From assembly GCF_004025965.2 (NCBI RefSeq), contig NZ_SAYU02000004.1, forward strand, positions 36,878 through 100,877: 64,000 nucleotides of DNA, read 5' to 3'. Positions 26,117 through 35,275 of this stretch are shown piece by piece (positions within the stretch are counted from its first letter, which is position 1; each line of letters opens with the position of its first letter). The notes beneath the pieces were generated by a model. That model was not told the DNA's origin, did not search any database, and saw only the letters and a program-made list of their open reading frames with translations. A program made the position numbers and the translations under genes. Source of the stretch: Phycicoccus flavus. Its GTDB lineage: Bacteria > Actinomycetota > Actinomycetes > Actinomycetales > Dermatophilaceae.

Positions 26117-27040
26117 TCAGCGCATCGACACCGTCTCGGGGGCCTGGATCGGTCCCCCGTACCAGTGCTCGACGAGCCGCCGGGCGATCGACACCGACCC
26201 CGGGATGTGCACGGAGCCGTCGGCGATGGCGGCGAGGAGCTCCTCCCGGCTGAACCAGCGGGCCGCGGCGATCTCGTCGTCCTGCAGGCGCAGGTCGGTG
26301 CCGCGGGCCCGGGCGGTGAAGCCGACCATGAGCGAGGACGGGAAGGGCCAGGGCTGGTCGCCGAGGTAGACGACGTCCTCGACCTCGACGCCGACCTCCT
26401 CGCCGACCTCCCGGGCGACCGCCGCGGCCAGGGTCTCGCCCGGCTCGACGAAGCCCGCGAGCACCGACATGCCGCCGCTGCGGAAGCCGCGTCCGTTCGC
26501 CAGCAGCAGGCGGTCGGCGTCGTCGACGACGGACATGATGACGGCGACGTCGGTGCGCGGGTAGTGCTCGCTGCCGTCGACGGTGCAGCGGCGCACCCAC
26601 CCCGCGTGCACCGGCACGGTGGGGCTGCCGCAGCGGGGGCAGAACTCGTGGGTGCGGTGCCAGTTGGCCAGGGCCAGGGTCGTCGCGAACAGCGAGGCCC
26701 CCAGCGGGTCGAGGTGGGCGCCGACCTGGCGCAGCGTGTCCAGACCGGCGTCGTCATCGCCCGCGGGGTCGTCGACGACGCCGACGTGCTGGCGGCCCTC
26801 GGCCTCCCCGAGGTAGAAGGCGAGCCGGGAGGCGTCGTCCGGGCGGGGCGCCCCGAGCCCGACGCGGGCGTCGGCGCCGTCACGGGTGACCCGTGCGGCG
26901 TCGCCGTGCAGGCGCAGCACCGCGGTGGCGGGGTCGGCGAGGAGCCGGGGCAGCAGGTCGACGGTGCGCAGGTCCGAGCGGCGGTCGAGCGCCGGGATGG
27001 TCAGCGACACCGCGGGAAGAGATCGCTCGGCACGGGCCAC
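26117..27040 (-). CDS. nudC: NAD(+) diphosphatase NudC
   Basis: This enzyme hydrolyses NADH or NAD to AMP and nicotinamide mononucleotide and removes NAD caps from RNA. The zinc module CPRCG is followed by a single later Cys. The canonical Nudix box GFVEPGETLAAAVAREVGEE comes next, then the NudC-specific QPWPFPSSLM motif that recognises the nicotinamide part. I used GTG 27040 (307 aa). ATG 27070 and GTG 27010 are alternatives, since no start has a convincing ribosome site. It is divergent from the phosphotransferase gene with a very short gap. Confidence 0.9.
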   Translation of the reverse strand: MARAERSLPAVSLTIPALDRRSDLRTVDLLPRLLADPATAVLRLHGDAARVTRDGADARVGLGAPRPDDASRLAFYLGEAEGRQHVGVVDDPAGDDDAGLDTLRQVGAHLDPLGASLFATTLALANWHRTHEFCPRCGSPTVPVHAGWVRRCTVDGSEHYPRTDVAVIMSVVDDADRLLLANGRGFRSGGMSVLAGFVEPGETLAAAVAREVGEEVGVEVEDVVYLGDQPWPFPSSLMVGFTARARGTDLRLQDDEIAAARWFSREELLAAIADGSVHIPGSVSIARRLVEHWYGGPIQAPETVSMR

Positions 27041-27081
27041 GGCTCCCAGCCTACGGCGGCCCCGCGGCATACCGTGGGGGA

Positions 27082-28188
27082 GTGGACCGCAGCCCCGCCT
27101 TCCTCGCGGCGCTCGCCAGCGCCGCGGTCCCCGGGCTGGACCCGGTGAGCGTCGAGGCGCTGCCGAGCCTGCCCGGCCAGTCCTTCGACGTCGCGTTCGT
27201 CGAGGACGCCGAGCACCGGCGCTGGGTGGTGCGCGCGCCCCGCTCCGACGTCGCCGGTGCCGAGATGGACCGCGCGGTCGGGCTGCTCGGGCTGCTGGCC
27301 CGGCGGCTGCCGTTCGCCGTCCCCGTCCCGCGCGGGTTCGTCCAGCTGGAGGAGGGCGGCCGCGCGGCGGTCTACCCCTACCTGCCGGGCGACCCGCTCG
27401 AGCTCTCCGAGCTGCCGGCCGGTCGCGGTCTCGCCGTCGGGCTCGGGCAGGCGCTGGCGGCGCTGCACAACATCGACCCGGCGCTGTTCGAGGAGGCCGG
27501 GATGCCGACGTACGACGCCGACGCCTACCGCACCCGACGTCTCGCCGAGCTGGACCGCGCCGCCGAGACCGGCCGGGTGCCGACCAGCCTGCTCACCCGC
27601 TGGGAGACCGCGCTGGAGGACGTCACCCTGTGGCGGTTCGCGACGACGCCGGTGCACGGCGACCTCACCGGCGACCAGGTGCTCGCCGTCTTCCGCGACC
27701 AGCGCGACGCCGCGACCGGCACGGTCAAGGGGCTCACCGGGTGGGAGGACGCGAAGGTCGCCGACCCCGCCGACGACTTCCGGGCGCTGGTGTCCGAGGC
27801 GCCGCTGCAGACCGTCGAGACCGTCCTCGAGGCGTACGCGCACCACCGGGTCGAGCGCCCGGACGCCAACCTCCTCGTCCGGGCCCGGCTGGGGGCCGAG
27901 CTCGGGCTGCTGGCCCGGCTCATGGACGCCCTGGCCCGCAAGGACCCGGCCGCGGTCGAGGTCCTCGCCACCCAGCTGCGCCGCCTCGACGACGAGGTGC
28001 ACGTCGACGACGGCAGCGACGACTACCGCCGCACCTCACTGGCGCCGGCGACGGTCCGCGACCGGCAGAAGCCGCCGCCGCAGCTCGTCGTCGACGACGA
28101 TGACGACGACGTGCTCCCCGAGGTCGAGGACGAGGTCGACGGCCCGGACGAGGTCAGCGCGGACGAGCGGCGGACAGGACTCGGCTGA
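27082..28188 (+). CDS. Aminoglycoside/macrolide phosphotransferase-like protein with acidic tail
   Basis: A 368-aa APH-fold kinase. The catalytic loop reads TPVHGDLTGDQVLAV, keeping the HGD aspartate, and a DFG-equivalent GWEDAKVADPADD follows. The last 80 residues are an acidic, low-complexity tail (VVDDDDDDVLPEVEDEVDG) not seen in classical resistance enzymes. Its 3' end overlaps adnB by 35 bases. Automated annotation may call it macrolide 2'-phosphotransferase; here location in a housekeeping block suggests a cellular substrate. GTG 27082 with a GGGGGA site sets the start. Confidence 0.82.
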   Translation: MDRSPAFLAALASAAVPGLDPVSVEALPSLPGQSFDVAFVEDAEHRRWVVRAPRSDVAGAEMDRAVGLLGLLARRLPFAVPVPRGFVQLEEGGRAAVYPYLPGDPLELSELPAGRGLAVGLGQALAALHNIDPALFEEAGMPTYDADAYRTRRLAELDRAAETGRVPTSLLTRWETALEDVTLWRFATTPVHGDLTGDQVLAVFRDQRDAATGTVKGLTGWEDAKVADPADDFRALVSEAPLQTVETVLEAYAHHRVERPDANLLVRARLGAELGLLARLMDALARKDPAAVEVLATQLRRLDDEVHVDDGSDDYRRTSLAPATVRDRQKPPPQLVVDDDDDDVLPEVEDEVDGPDEVSADERRTGLG

Positions 28189-31100
28189 TCCCCGCGAGGT
28201 CGGGCAGGTCGGGGCGGACGGTCTCCCCGGTGGCGGCGTGGAAGAACGCCCCCTGCACCCGCTCGGGGTCCACCCCGCGCAGCCGGGCCCAGGCCAGCCG
28301 GTAGGCGCCGAGCTGCAGGGCCCGGGCCCGCGCCCGCTCCCCCGTCGCGGGAGGTCCGGTCTTCCAGTCGACGACGGTCCACACCGTCTCGCCCTGCGCG
28401 TCGAGGTCCTCGAACACGGCGTCGATGCGGCCGCGCACGGCGATGCCGTCGACGACGGTCTCGACGCTCGTCTCGACCTCGACCGGGGTGCGGCCCGCCC
28501 ACTCCGAGGCGAGGAAGGCCTCGCGGAGGCGGGACACGTCCTCGTCGCCGCCGTCGTCGTCGGCCGAGCCGGGCAGCGCGTCGAGGTCGACGATGGCCGC
28601 CCTCGCGTAGTGCTCCTCGACCCAGGCGTGGAAGGCCGTGCCGCGGCGGGCGGCGAGCGCCGGCGGCCGGGGCACCGGGCGGCGCAGGTCGAGGGCGAAG
28701 GCGTCCGGGTCCTCGGCGAGGGCGACGAGGGCCGAGGTGGACAGGTGCGGAGGCAGCGCGACCTCGGCCCCGCCGTCCCGGCGGCCGGCGCGCTCGGCGA
28801 GGAGCATCGTCAGCTCGGCGTCCCAGGGCCCCGGCCGGCGGGGCCCACCGTCGTCGTCCGGTGCACCGGTGTCGTCGCGGTCGGCCCGCGCCGCGGCCTC
28901 GGCGACGGCGCGCGCCGGGGCCAGCAGCCGCTCCCGGCGCTCGACGTGCTCGGCCGTCGGCCAGGTCACCGCAGCGGTCCCGGCCGTCCGGGGGTTCTGC
29001 GGCGCGGGGTCCTGCACCGGCGGCATCGGCGCCCACGGTCCCGGGGCGAGGGACGCTCCGGCGGCCGAGCGCACCTCCTCGAGGAAGCGCGAGGTGATGC
29101 GCGGGGTCGAGGCCGTGCCCCACACGTGCGCCGTGAGCAGCAGGTCCCGGCGGGCCCGGGTGAGCGCCACGTAGGCGAGGCGGCGCTCCTCGGCGACGCC
29201 GTGCTCGGCCGCGGCGGCGGTGAACCGGTCGTGGGCCTCGGCGGCGGTCTCCCAGTCGAGCCCGTCGGACCAGCCGAAGCGGGGCAGGCCGTCGCGGTCG
29301 CCGCGCAGGTCGTAGGGCAGGGTGGCCAGACCCACGAGCCAGGCCCTGTCGCGGGGCGCGGAGTGCCCCCACTCCTCCTCACCAGCGCTGGAGCGGGTGG
29401 CCGAGTGCGCGGGGAAGGCGGACTCCACGAGCCCGGGGACCGCGACGACGTCCCACTCCAGCCCCTTGGCGGCGTGCACCGTCATCACCTGGACGGCGTC
29501 CGGGCGGGCCTCGACCCAGCCGAGGTCGAGACCGCGCTCCTCGTCGACCGCGGCCTCGAGCCAGGCCAGGAAGCCACCGAGCGTGGCCCGGTCGGCGCTG
29601 GCGGCGAAGGTGGCGGCGACGTCGGCGAAGGCGTCGAGGTGGGCGCGGGCGGCCCCGGGGGTGTACCCGGGCCGGGCGAGCACCTCGATGTCGAGGCCGA
29701 GGGCGACCTCGGCCTCGGCGACGAGCTCGGGGAGGCCGAGTCCGCCGAGGGCCCGCAGCCGGCGGACGGTGGCGCCCAGGCCGTGCAGCCGCTCCAGGGC
29801 GGGCGCCGACAGCCGCTGGCCGTCCCGGCCGGTCCAGTCCGGCGCGGGCAGCGCGTCGAGGGCCTCGACGATGCTCACCGTGTCGCTGGCGTCGGGGGCG
29901 AGGTCGGCGCCGCGCGGCGGGCGGCGGCCCGGTCCGCTGACCCGCGCCCACTCGCCGAGGCCGTCGAGGTCGGCGGCGCCGAGCCGGCAGGAGGGGCCGG
30001 TGAGCAGCCGCATGAGCCGGTCCCCGCGCATCGGGTCGGCGACGACGTGGAGCAGCGCGACGAGGTCGGCGACCTCCGGGGTGTGCAGCAGCCCGCCGAG
30101 GCCGACGACCTCGTAGGGGACGCCCGCGGCCTCGAGGGCCTCGACGACGGGGTCGAACTGCGAGCGCTTGCGGCAGAGGACGGCGGCGGTCCGGCGGCCC
30201 GGCCGCTCGCGCCGGGCGGCGAGCCACTGCACGACGTGCCGCGCCTCGTCCTCGAGGGTGTCGAGCCGGGCGACCGCCACGTGCCCCGGGCCGGCGCCTG
30301 GGCGTTCCGCGAGCGGGCGGACCTGCACCCGGGTGGTGGCGGCCAGCGGCCCGGCGACGACGTTGGCGGCGGCGAGGACGGCGCGGTCGTTGCGCCAGCT
30401 CGTCGACAGCGGCAGGACGCGGGCGGGCTCGGGGTCGACGAAGTCGGAGCGGAAGCGGTCCAGCGTCGTCGACGACGCACCGCGCCAGCCGTAGATGGAC
30501 TGGTGCGGGTCGCCGACCGCGGTGACCGTCACGGGCTCGCCGGGGGCGACGAAGAGGGCCCGCAGCAGCTGGAGCTGGGCCTCGGAGGTGTCCTGGAACT
30601 CGTCGAGGAAGACCGCCCGGAACCGCGCCCGCTCGGCGGCGCCGACCGCGGGAACGGTGGTGGCGAGCCGGGCGGCGAACGCCATCCGGTCGGCGAAGTC
30701 CATGGCGTCGCGGGAGCGCTTGAGGTCGTGGTACGCCGCGACGAGCGGGACCACGGCCGCGCGCTGGCGCAGGACCTGCACCGTGTCGCGCATGGGGTTG
30801 GTGCGCTTGCGCGAGCCGTCCGGCCTCGTCAGCGCGTCCAGGGTCTCGACGACCTCGGCGAGGTGGGCGGCGACGTCGGCGGGCTCGACGAGGTGCTCGG
30901 CCATCTCCCCGGCGAGGTCGACGACGGCCGTGGTCACCGTGGACTCGGCCTTGTCGACGGCGTCCATCGGCCCGTCCCAGGCGACGACGGCGTCGTGCGC
31001 GAACTGCCAGGCCGCGGCCTCGGTGAGGAGCCGGCTCTCGGGCTCGACCCCGAGGCGCAGGCCGTGCTCGCGGACGATGCGCCCGGCGTAGGCGTGGTAC

Positions 31101-31474
31101 GTGGACACGGTGGGGGTGTCGTCGAGCACCGCCGCGCCGGACTCGTCCTCGGGCTGCCAGAGCCCGGCCTCGCGGAGGGTGGCGAGCCGGGCCGCGAGCC
31201 GCTCGGAGAGCTCGCCGGCGGCCTTGCGGGTGAAGGTGAGCCCGAGCACCTCGTCCGGGCGGACCAGGCCGTTGGCGACGAGCCAGACGACCCGGGCCGC
31301 CATCGTCTCGGTCTTGCCGGAACCGGCGCCGGCGACGACGAGCAGGGGCCGCAGCGGCGCCTCGATGACGGCGGTCTGCTCGGGGGTGGGGGCGTGCGGC
31401 TGGTCCAGCGCACGGGCGAGGTCGGCCGCGGACCAGCGCAGGCCGGCGGGCGTCCGGGTCGGGGTGAGGGTCAC
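28154..31474 (-). CDS. adnB: AdnB, motor and nuclease subunit of the AdnAB recombination machine
   Basis: A 1106-aa UvrD/RecB-type protein. Walker A AGAGSGKT is at 48-55, FLDEFQDT is Walker B, GDPHQSIYGWRGAS is motif III, and LAYVALTRARRDLLL is motif VI. The C-terminal PD-(D/E)XK nuclease has GRIDAVFEDL and VVDWKTG near residue 1036. Together with AdnA it forms the actinobacterial counterpart of RecBCD/AddAB, resecting double-strand breaks. In the mycobacterial enzyme AdnB is the active translocase. It starts at GTG 31474, whose GTGA overlaps the adnA stop. The order adnA-adnB matches Rv3202c-Rv3201c. Confidence 0.93.
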   Translation of the reverse strand: MTLTPTRTPAGLRWSAADLARALDQPHAPTPEQTAVIEAPLRPLLVVAGAGSGKTETMAARVVWLVANGLVRPDEVLGLTFTRKAAGELSERLAARLATLREAGLWQPEDESGAAVLDDTPTVSTYHAYAGRIVREHGLRLGVEPESRLLTEAAAWQFAHDAVVAWDGPMDAVDKAESTVTTAVVDLAGEMAEHLVEPADVAAHLAEVVETLDALTRPDGSRKRTNPMRDTVQVLRQRAAVVPLVAAYHDLKRSRDAMDFADRMAFAARLATTVPAVGAAERARFRAVFLDEFQDTSEAQLQLLRALFVAPGEPVTVTAVGDPHQSIYGWRGASSTTLDRFRSDFVDPEPARVLPLSTSWRNDRAVLAAANVVAGPLAATTRVQVRPLAERPGAGPGHVAVARLDTLEDEARHVVQWLAARRERPGRRTAAVLCRKRSQFDPVVEALEAAGVPYEVVGLGGLLHTPEVADLVALLHVVADPMRGDRLMRLLTGPSCRLGAADLDGLGEWARVSGPGRRPPRGADLAPDASDTVSIVEALDALPAPDWTGRDGQRLSAPALERLHGLGATVRRLRALGGLGLPELVAEAEVALGLDIEVLARPGYTPGAARAHLDAFADVAATFAASADRATLGGFLAWLEAAVDEERGLDLGWVEARPDAVQVMTVHAAKGLEWDVVAVPGLVESAFPAHSATRSSAGEEEWGHSAPRDRAWLVGLATLPYDLRGDRDGLPRFGWSDGLDWETAAEAHDRFTAAAAEHGVAEERRLAYVALTRARRDLLLTAHVWGTASTPRITSRFLEEVRSAAGASLAPGPWAPMPPVQDPAPQNPRTAGTAAVTWPTAEHVERRERLLAPARAVAEAAARADRDDTGAPDDDGGPRRPGPWDAELTMLLAERAGRRDGGAEVALPPHLSTSALVALAEDPDAFALDLRRPVPRPPALAARRGTAFHAWVEEHYARAAIVDLDALPGSADDDGGDEDVSRLREAFLASEWAGRTPVEVETSVETVVDGIAVRGRIDAVFEDLDAQGETVWTVVDWKTGPPATGERARARALQLGAYRLAWARLRGVDPERVQGAFFHAATGETVRPDLPDLAGISRVLSAARPR

Positions 31475-34400
31475 AGCCGCCTCCCCTCGGGGCGGGCCGG
31501 ACAGGAGTCCTTGACCTGGCAGGTGCCGCACACCTCGCGCGAGGGCGTGGCGACGAAGGCCGCGGCGGCCATGCCGTCGGCCGTGCGCTCGAGGAGGTCG
31601 CGGGCCCAGCCGGGGTCCTCGGGGTCCTTCGCCAGCGGCGGCTGGACCTGGAGGGTGGTGCGGGAGTTCGCGGCCTTGCCGAGCTGGAGCAGCGCGGCAC
31701 CGCCGGACCCGGTGCCGTGCGCGGCGAACGCGCCGTCGTCGACCGCCAGCTGGTAGGCGCCGAGCTGGCCGTGGCGGGCGAGCTCGTCCGTGGTCGGCTT
31801 GCGCGAGCCGGTCTTGAGGTCGACGACGCGCACCGTGCCGTGCGGGCCGACCTCGATCCGGTCGACGGTGCCCGCGACGACGGCCCGGCCGAGGGCCACC
31901 CGCATCCGCTCCTCGGACCCGGCCCGGCGCCACCCGGCCGCGCTCGCCTCGCGGTGGTAGGTGGCGAGCCGCTCGGTCATCGCCGTGGCCCGGGCGAGGT
32001 CGCGGCGGGACAGCCAGCCCGGCGGCAGGCCGAGCCGGCCCCAGCGCGCCTCGAGCTCGGCGGCGTAGGCCGGCGCGTCGACGTCGCCGAGGTCGTGGGC
32101 GACCTCGTGGACGAGGGTGCCGATGTCCTGGGCGCCCATCGACGGACCGTCGCCGCCGCTGGCGCGCAGCAGCCACTGCAGCCCGCACTGCCCGAAGCGG
32201 TCGACCATCGACGGCGACACCGTCACCGCCACCCCGTCGGCGCGGCGCGGCCGGTCGTCGGTCGTCGCGCGCAGCGCCCACCAGCGGGCGGGGTCGGCGC
32301 CCGGAACGCCCGCCCGGGCGAGCCGGCCGAGGGTCGTGACCGCCGCGCCGCGGACCGCCGGGTCGGGGTCGAGGACCGACCGGCGCAGCTCGGCGACGAG
32401 GCCGGTGAGGGTCAGCGGGCGCGGGACGTCGGTGAAGGGCCGGGCCTCGCTGCGGGGGTCGACGACGTCGAGGTAGGGAGAGGGCTGCTCGTCCTCGCTG
32501 CGGACGGCGGTGACGACGAGCCGGTGGCGCGCCCGGGTGACGGCGACGTGGAACATCCGGGTCTCGTCGTGCGCCACCTGGGCCCGGGCGGCGCGCGGGC
32601 CGAGGTCGCGGCCGGCGACGACGTCGACGAGGTCGGCGGACCCGAGCAGCGAGCCGCGCAGCCGCAGGTCCGGCCACACGCCCTCCTGGACGCCGGCGAC
32701 GACGACGAGGTCCCACTCGCGTCCGGCGGCGGCCGCCGGGGTGAGCAGGGTGACCGACTCCCCGGTGGGAGCACGGTCGGCGAGGGTGTCGCCGGCGACG
32801 TCCTGGCCGAGCAGGTGGTCGAGGAAGTCGGCGGGCCGGGCGCCGGGCAGCCGGTCGACGAAGCGGGCGGCGGCGTCGAACAGGCCGAGGACGGCGTCGA
32901 GGTCGCGGTCGGCCCGCGAGCCGGCGGACCCGCCGGCCAGGGCGGCCTCGCGCCACGGCCCGGACAGGCCGGACGCGCTCCACATGGCCCACAGCACCTC
33001 CTCGACGCCCTCGCCCTCGCGCAGCGCTGTGAGCGCCGCCGCGAGGACGCGGTGCACACGGCGGGCGGGGTGGGCCTCGGGGCCGACGTGGTCGAGGGCG
33101 GCGGGGGTGAGGACGGCCTCGGCGAGGAGGGCGTCGCTGGTGCGCCCGCCCCCGGCGTCGAGCTCGAGGCGTCGCAGGGACCGGCGCAGGCGACGCAGCC
33201 CGACGGCGTCGGCGCCGCCGAGCGGGGAGCCGAGGACGTCGACGACGACCTCGGGGTCGAGGGCCTCCGCCCCCGCGGCGACGTCGAGGGCGCAGCGCAG
33301 GAGCGCGAGCAGGGGCCGGACGGCGACCTCGTCGCGCACCGGCACGTCGGTGTCGGACGCGGCCAAGGGCACCCCGGAGGTCCGCAGCACCCGGCGCAGG
33401 GTGGCGGTGCGCGCGCCGCCGCGGACGACGACGGCCATCCGCGACCACGGGACGCCGTGCAGCAGGTGGGACTCGCGCAGCAGGCCGGCGACGAAGGCGG
33501 ACTCCTGGGCCGCGGTGCGCAGCAGGTGCGCCTCGACCTGCGCCGGCCCGGCGGACACCGGGTCCGGGGACCGGTGGGCGACGCCCCCGACGACGCCGAC
33601 GTGCCCGACCACCCGGGCCGCCGCGGCGGCCAGGGCCCCGCCGGACCGGTGCCCGCAGCGCAGGACGTGCTGCTCGGCGTCGGGCCAGGCCCGGAGGAAG
33701 AGGCGGGGGTCGGCGCCGCGGAAGGTCTGGGTGGCGGCGTCGGGGTCGCCGGCGAGCAGCAGCGGGACGGCGCCGCCGCCGGTGACGACGGCCAGCAGGC
33801 GCTGGGCCGCGGGGGTGAGCTCCTGGGCGTCGTCGACGACGACGAGCCGCAGCCGTGCGCGCAGCCGGTCGAGGGCGTCGGGGTCCTCCTCGAGCAGGTC
33901 GGCGGCGGCGGTGAGGATGGTCGAGGGGTCCCAGGCCCCGGGGGCGGCCAGCGCCGTGACGTCCTCGTACTCGCCCAGGACGACCGCCGCCGCGCACCAC
34001 TCGGGCCGGTCGTGCGCCCGGCCGAGGGCGTCGAGGTCGCCGGGGTGCAGCCCGAGCTCGAGGGCGCGCATGAGCAGGTCACGCAGCTCGGAGCGGAACC
34101 CGCGGGTGGGCAGCGCGAGGTGCACGGACGCGGGCCACGGCGGTGCGGGGGTCTGACCGCTCTCGTGGCCGGCGAGGAGCTCGCGCAGGACGACGTCCTG
34201 CTCCGGCCCGCCGAGCAGCCGGGGGGCGGGGTCGCCCGCGAGCGCCGCCGCCTCGCGCAGCAGGCCGAAGCCGAAGGACTGGTGGCTGCGGGCCAGCGGG
34301 GTGGTCGTCGTGCCGCCGAGCCGCGCCGTGACGACGTCGCGCAGGCGGGCGGCGGCGACGCGGGTGGGTGCGAGCAGCAGGCAGGCGTCCGCCGGCGCTC

Positions 34401-34569
34401 CCTCGTGGACGGTGCGCACGACCCGCTCGACGGCCACCGTGCTCGTCCCCGTGCCGGGCGCGCCGAGGACCCGGACGACGGGTGCGCCGGCGGCGACGGC
34501 GGCCCACTGGGCCGGGTCGAGGTCCGGGGCGGCCGTCGTCGCGGTCTCGGGGCGACGCAGGACCAGCAC
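31471..34569 (-). CDS. adnA: AdnA, nuclease subunit of AdnAB with degenerate Walker A
   Basis: A 1032-aa helicase-nuclease. The phosphate loop reads GAPGTGTST (36-44): the invariant lysine is replaced by threonine, consistent with the vestigial AdnA motor of mycobacteria. LVVVDDAQELTPAAQRLL and AVTRARHRLVV mark other motor motifs. The C-terminal PD-(D/E)XK nuclease has VDRIEV and VVDLKTG (about residue 917). Late cysteines CGTCQVKDSC (1014, 1017, 1023), with an earlier FGQC, form an AddB-like Fe-S site. It is the upstream gene of a coupled pair. Confidence 0.92.
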   Translation of the reverse strand: MLVLRRPETATTAAPDLDPAQWAAVAAGAPVVRVLGAPGTGTSTVAVERVVRTVHEGAPADACLLLAPTRVAAARLRDVVTARLGGTTTTPLARSHQSFGFGLLREAAALAGDPAPRLLGGPEQDVVLRELLAGHESGQTPAPPWPASVHLALPTRGFRSELRDLLMRALELGLHPGDLDALGRAHDRPEWCAAAVVLGEYEDVTALAAPGAWDPSTILTAAADLLEEDPDALDRLRARLRLVVVDDAQELTPAAQRLLAVVTGGGAVPLLLAGDPDAATQTFRGADPRLFLRAWPDAEQHVLRCGHRSGGALAAAAARVVGHVGVVGGVAHRSPDPVSAGPAQVEAHLLRTAAQESAFVAGLLRESHLLHGVPWSRMAVVVRGGARTATLRRVLRTSGVPLAASDTDVPVRDEVAVRPLLALLRCALDVAAGAEALDPEVVVDVLGSPLGGADAVGLRRLRRSLRRLELDAGGGRTSDALLAEAVLTPAALDHVGPEAHPARRVHRVLAAALTALREGEGVEEVLWAMWSASGLSGPWREAALAGGSAGSRADRDLDAVLGLFDAAARFVDRLPGARPADFLDHLLGQDVAGDTLADRAPTGESVTLLTPAAAAGREWDLVVVAGVQEGVWPDLRLRGSLLGSADLVDVVAGRDLGPRAARAQVAHDETRMFHVAVTRARHRLVVTAVRSEDEQPSPYLDVVDPRSEARPFTDVPRPLTLTGLVAELRRSVLDPDPAVRGAAVTTLGRLARAGVPGADPARWWALRATTDDRPRRADGVAVTVSPSMVDRFGQCGLQWLLRASGGDGPSMGAQDIGTLVHEVAHDLGDVDAPAYAAELEARWGRLGLPPGWLSRRDLARATAMTERLATYHREASAAGWRRAGSEERMRVALGRAVVAGTVDRIEVGPHGTVRVVDLKTGSRKPTTDELARHGQLGAYQLAVDDGAFAAHGTGSGGAALLQLGKAANSRTTLQVQPPLAKDPEDPGWARDLLERTADGMAAAAFVATPSREVCGTCQVKDSCPARPEGRRL

Positions 34570-34677
34570 GTCAGCGATTGCACCACGCGGGTCCGACAGG
34601 CCCCGCCCACCCGCCCGGCGTGCCGGTCGGTCCCTTCCGCCCCGTCCGCCCCACGGCTCCCACGGGCCCGGACGGGG

Positions 34678-35136
34678 TCAGAGCCGCGCGAGCGTCGCGG
34701 GGTCCTCCTCGCCACCGAAGTACCGGTCCAGCACCTCGCGGAACGAGCGAGACGCCGCCCCCTCCCCCGCGCCGGCGCCATCGTCACCGGCCTCCGCCGC
34801 GCGGGCGAAGAGGGTCATCGAGGACCGCAGCTTGACCGCGTCGACCACGCCCAGCACCGGCACCGGGTCCGTGCCGTCCAGCGCCAGCAACGCCGCGCAG
34901 CAGTCGCGCAGCCGCGGTCCGAGCACCGGGTGGGCGAGGTAGTCGCGCGCCTCGTCGAGCCCGGACAGCGCGTACCGCTGCGACGTCGGCGACCGCCCGA
35001 GCCCGGCGACCTGCGGCAGCACGAACCAGATCCAGTGCCCCTGCTTGCGCCCGGCCCGCAGCTCGCGCAGGGCCTGCTCGTACACCCCGCCGTCCTGGGC
35101 GGCGACGAAGCGGGACAGGTCCGCCGGCGCCGTCAC
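34678..35136 (-). CDS. DUF1810 family protein
   Basis: A 152-aa protein recognised as DUF1810 by RFVAAQDGGVYEQALRELRA and GRKQGHWIWFVLPQVAGL near the N-terminus and YLAHPVLGPRLRDC in the middle. It is a small helical cytoplasmic protein of unknown biochemical role. GTG 35136 was chosen because the conserved segment starts immediately after. It sits between adnA and moeZ. Confidence 0.85.
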   Translation of the reverse strand: MTAPADLSRFVAAQDGGVYEQALRELRAGRKQGHWIWFVLPQVAGLGRSPTSQRYALSGLDEARDYLAHPVLGPRLRDCCAALLALDGTDPVPVLGVVDAVKLRSSMTLFARAAEAGDDGAGAGEGAASRSFREVLDRYFGGEEDPATLARL

Positions 35137-35275
35137 GCCCCACCCCCGGCGAGGGCGGGCAGGTCGCGCACGTGAAGCCGTGGGCCGTCCCGCGGGGTCA
35201 CGTGGTCCATCCGCCGATGATGGCGGGGCCGGGCCCGCGCGACAACCCGGCAGGCACGCGGGCCCGCGGGCGCGG

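Noticed and set aside
27257..31756. A 1499-codon plus-strand open frame opposite adnB
   Set aside because: It is the antisense of real genes in very GC-rich DNA; the composition is Arg/Gly/Ala noise and the minus strand has clear helicase motifs.
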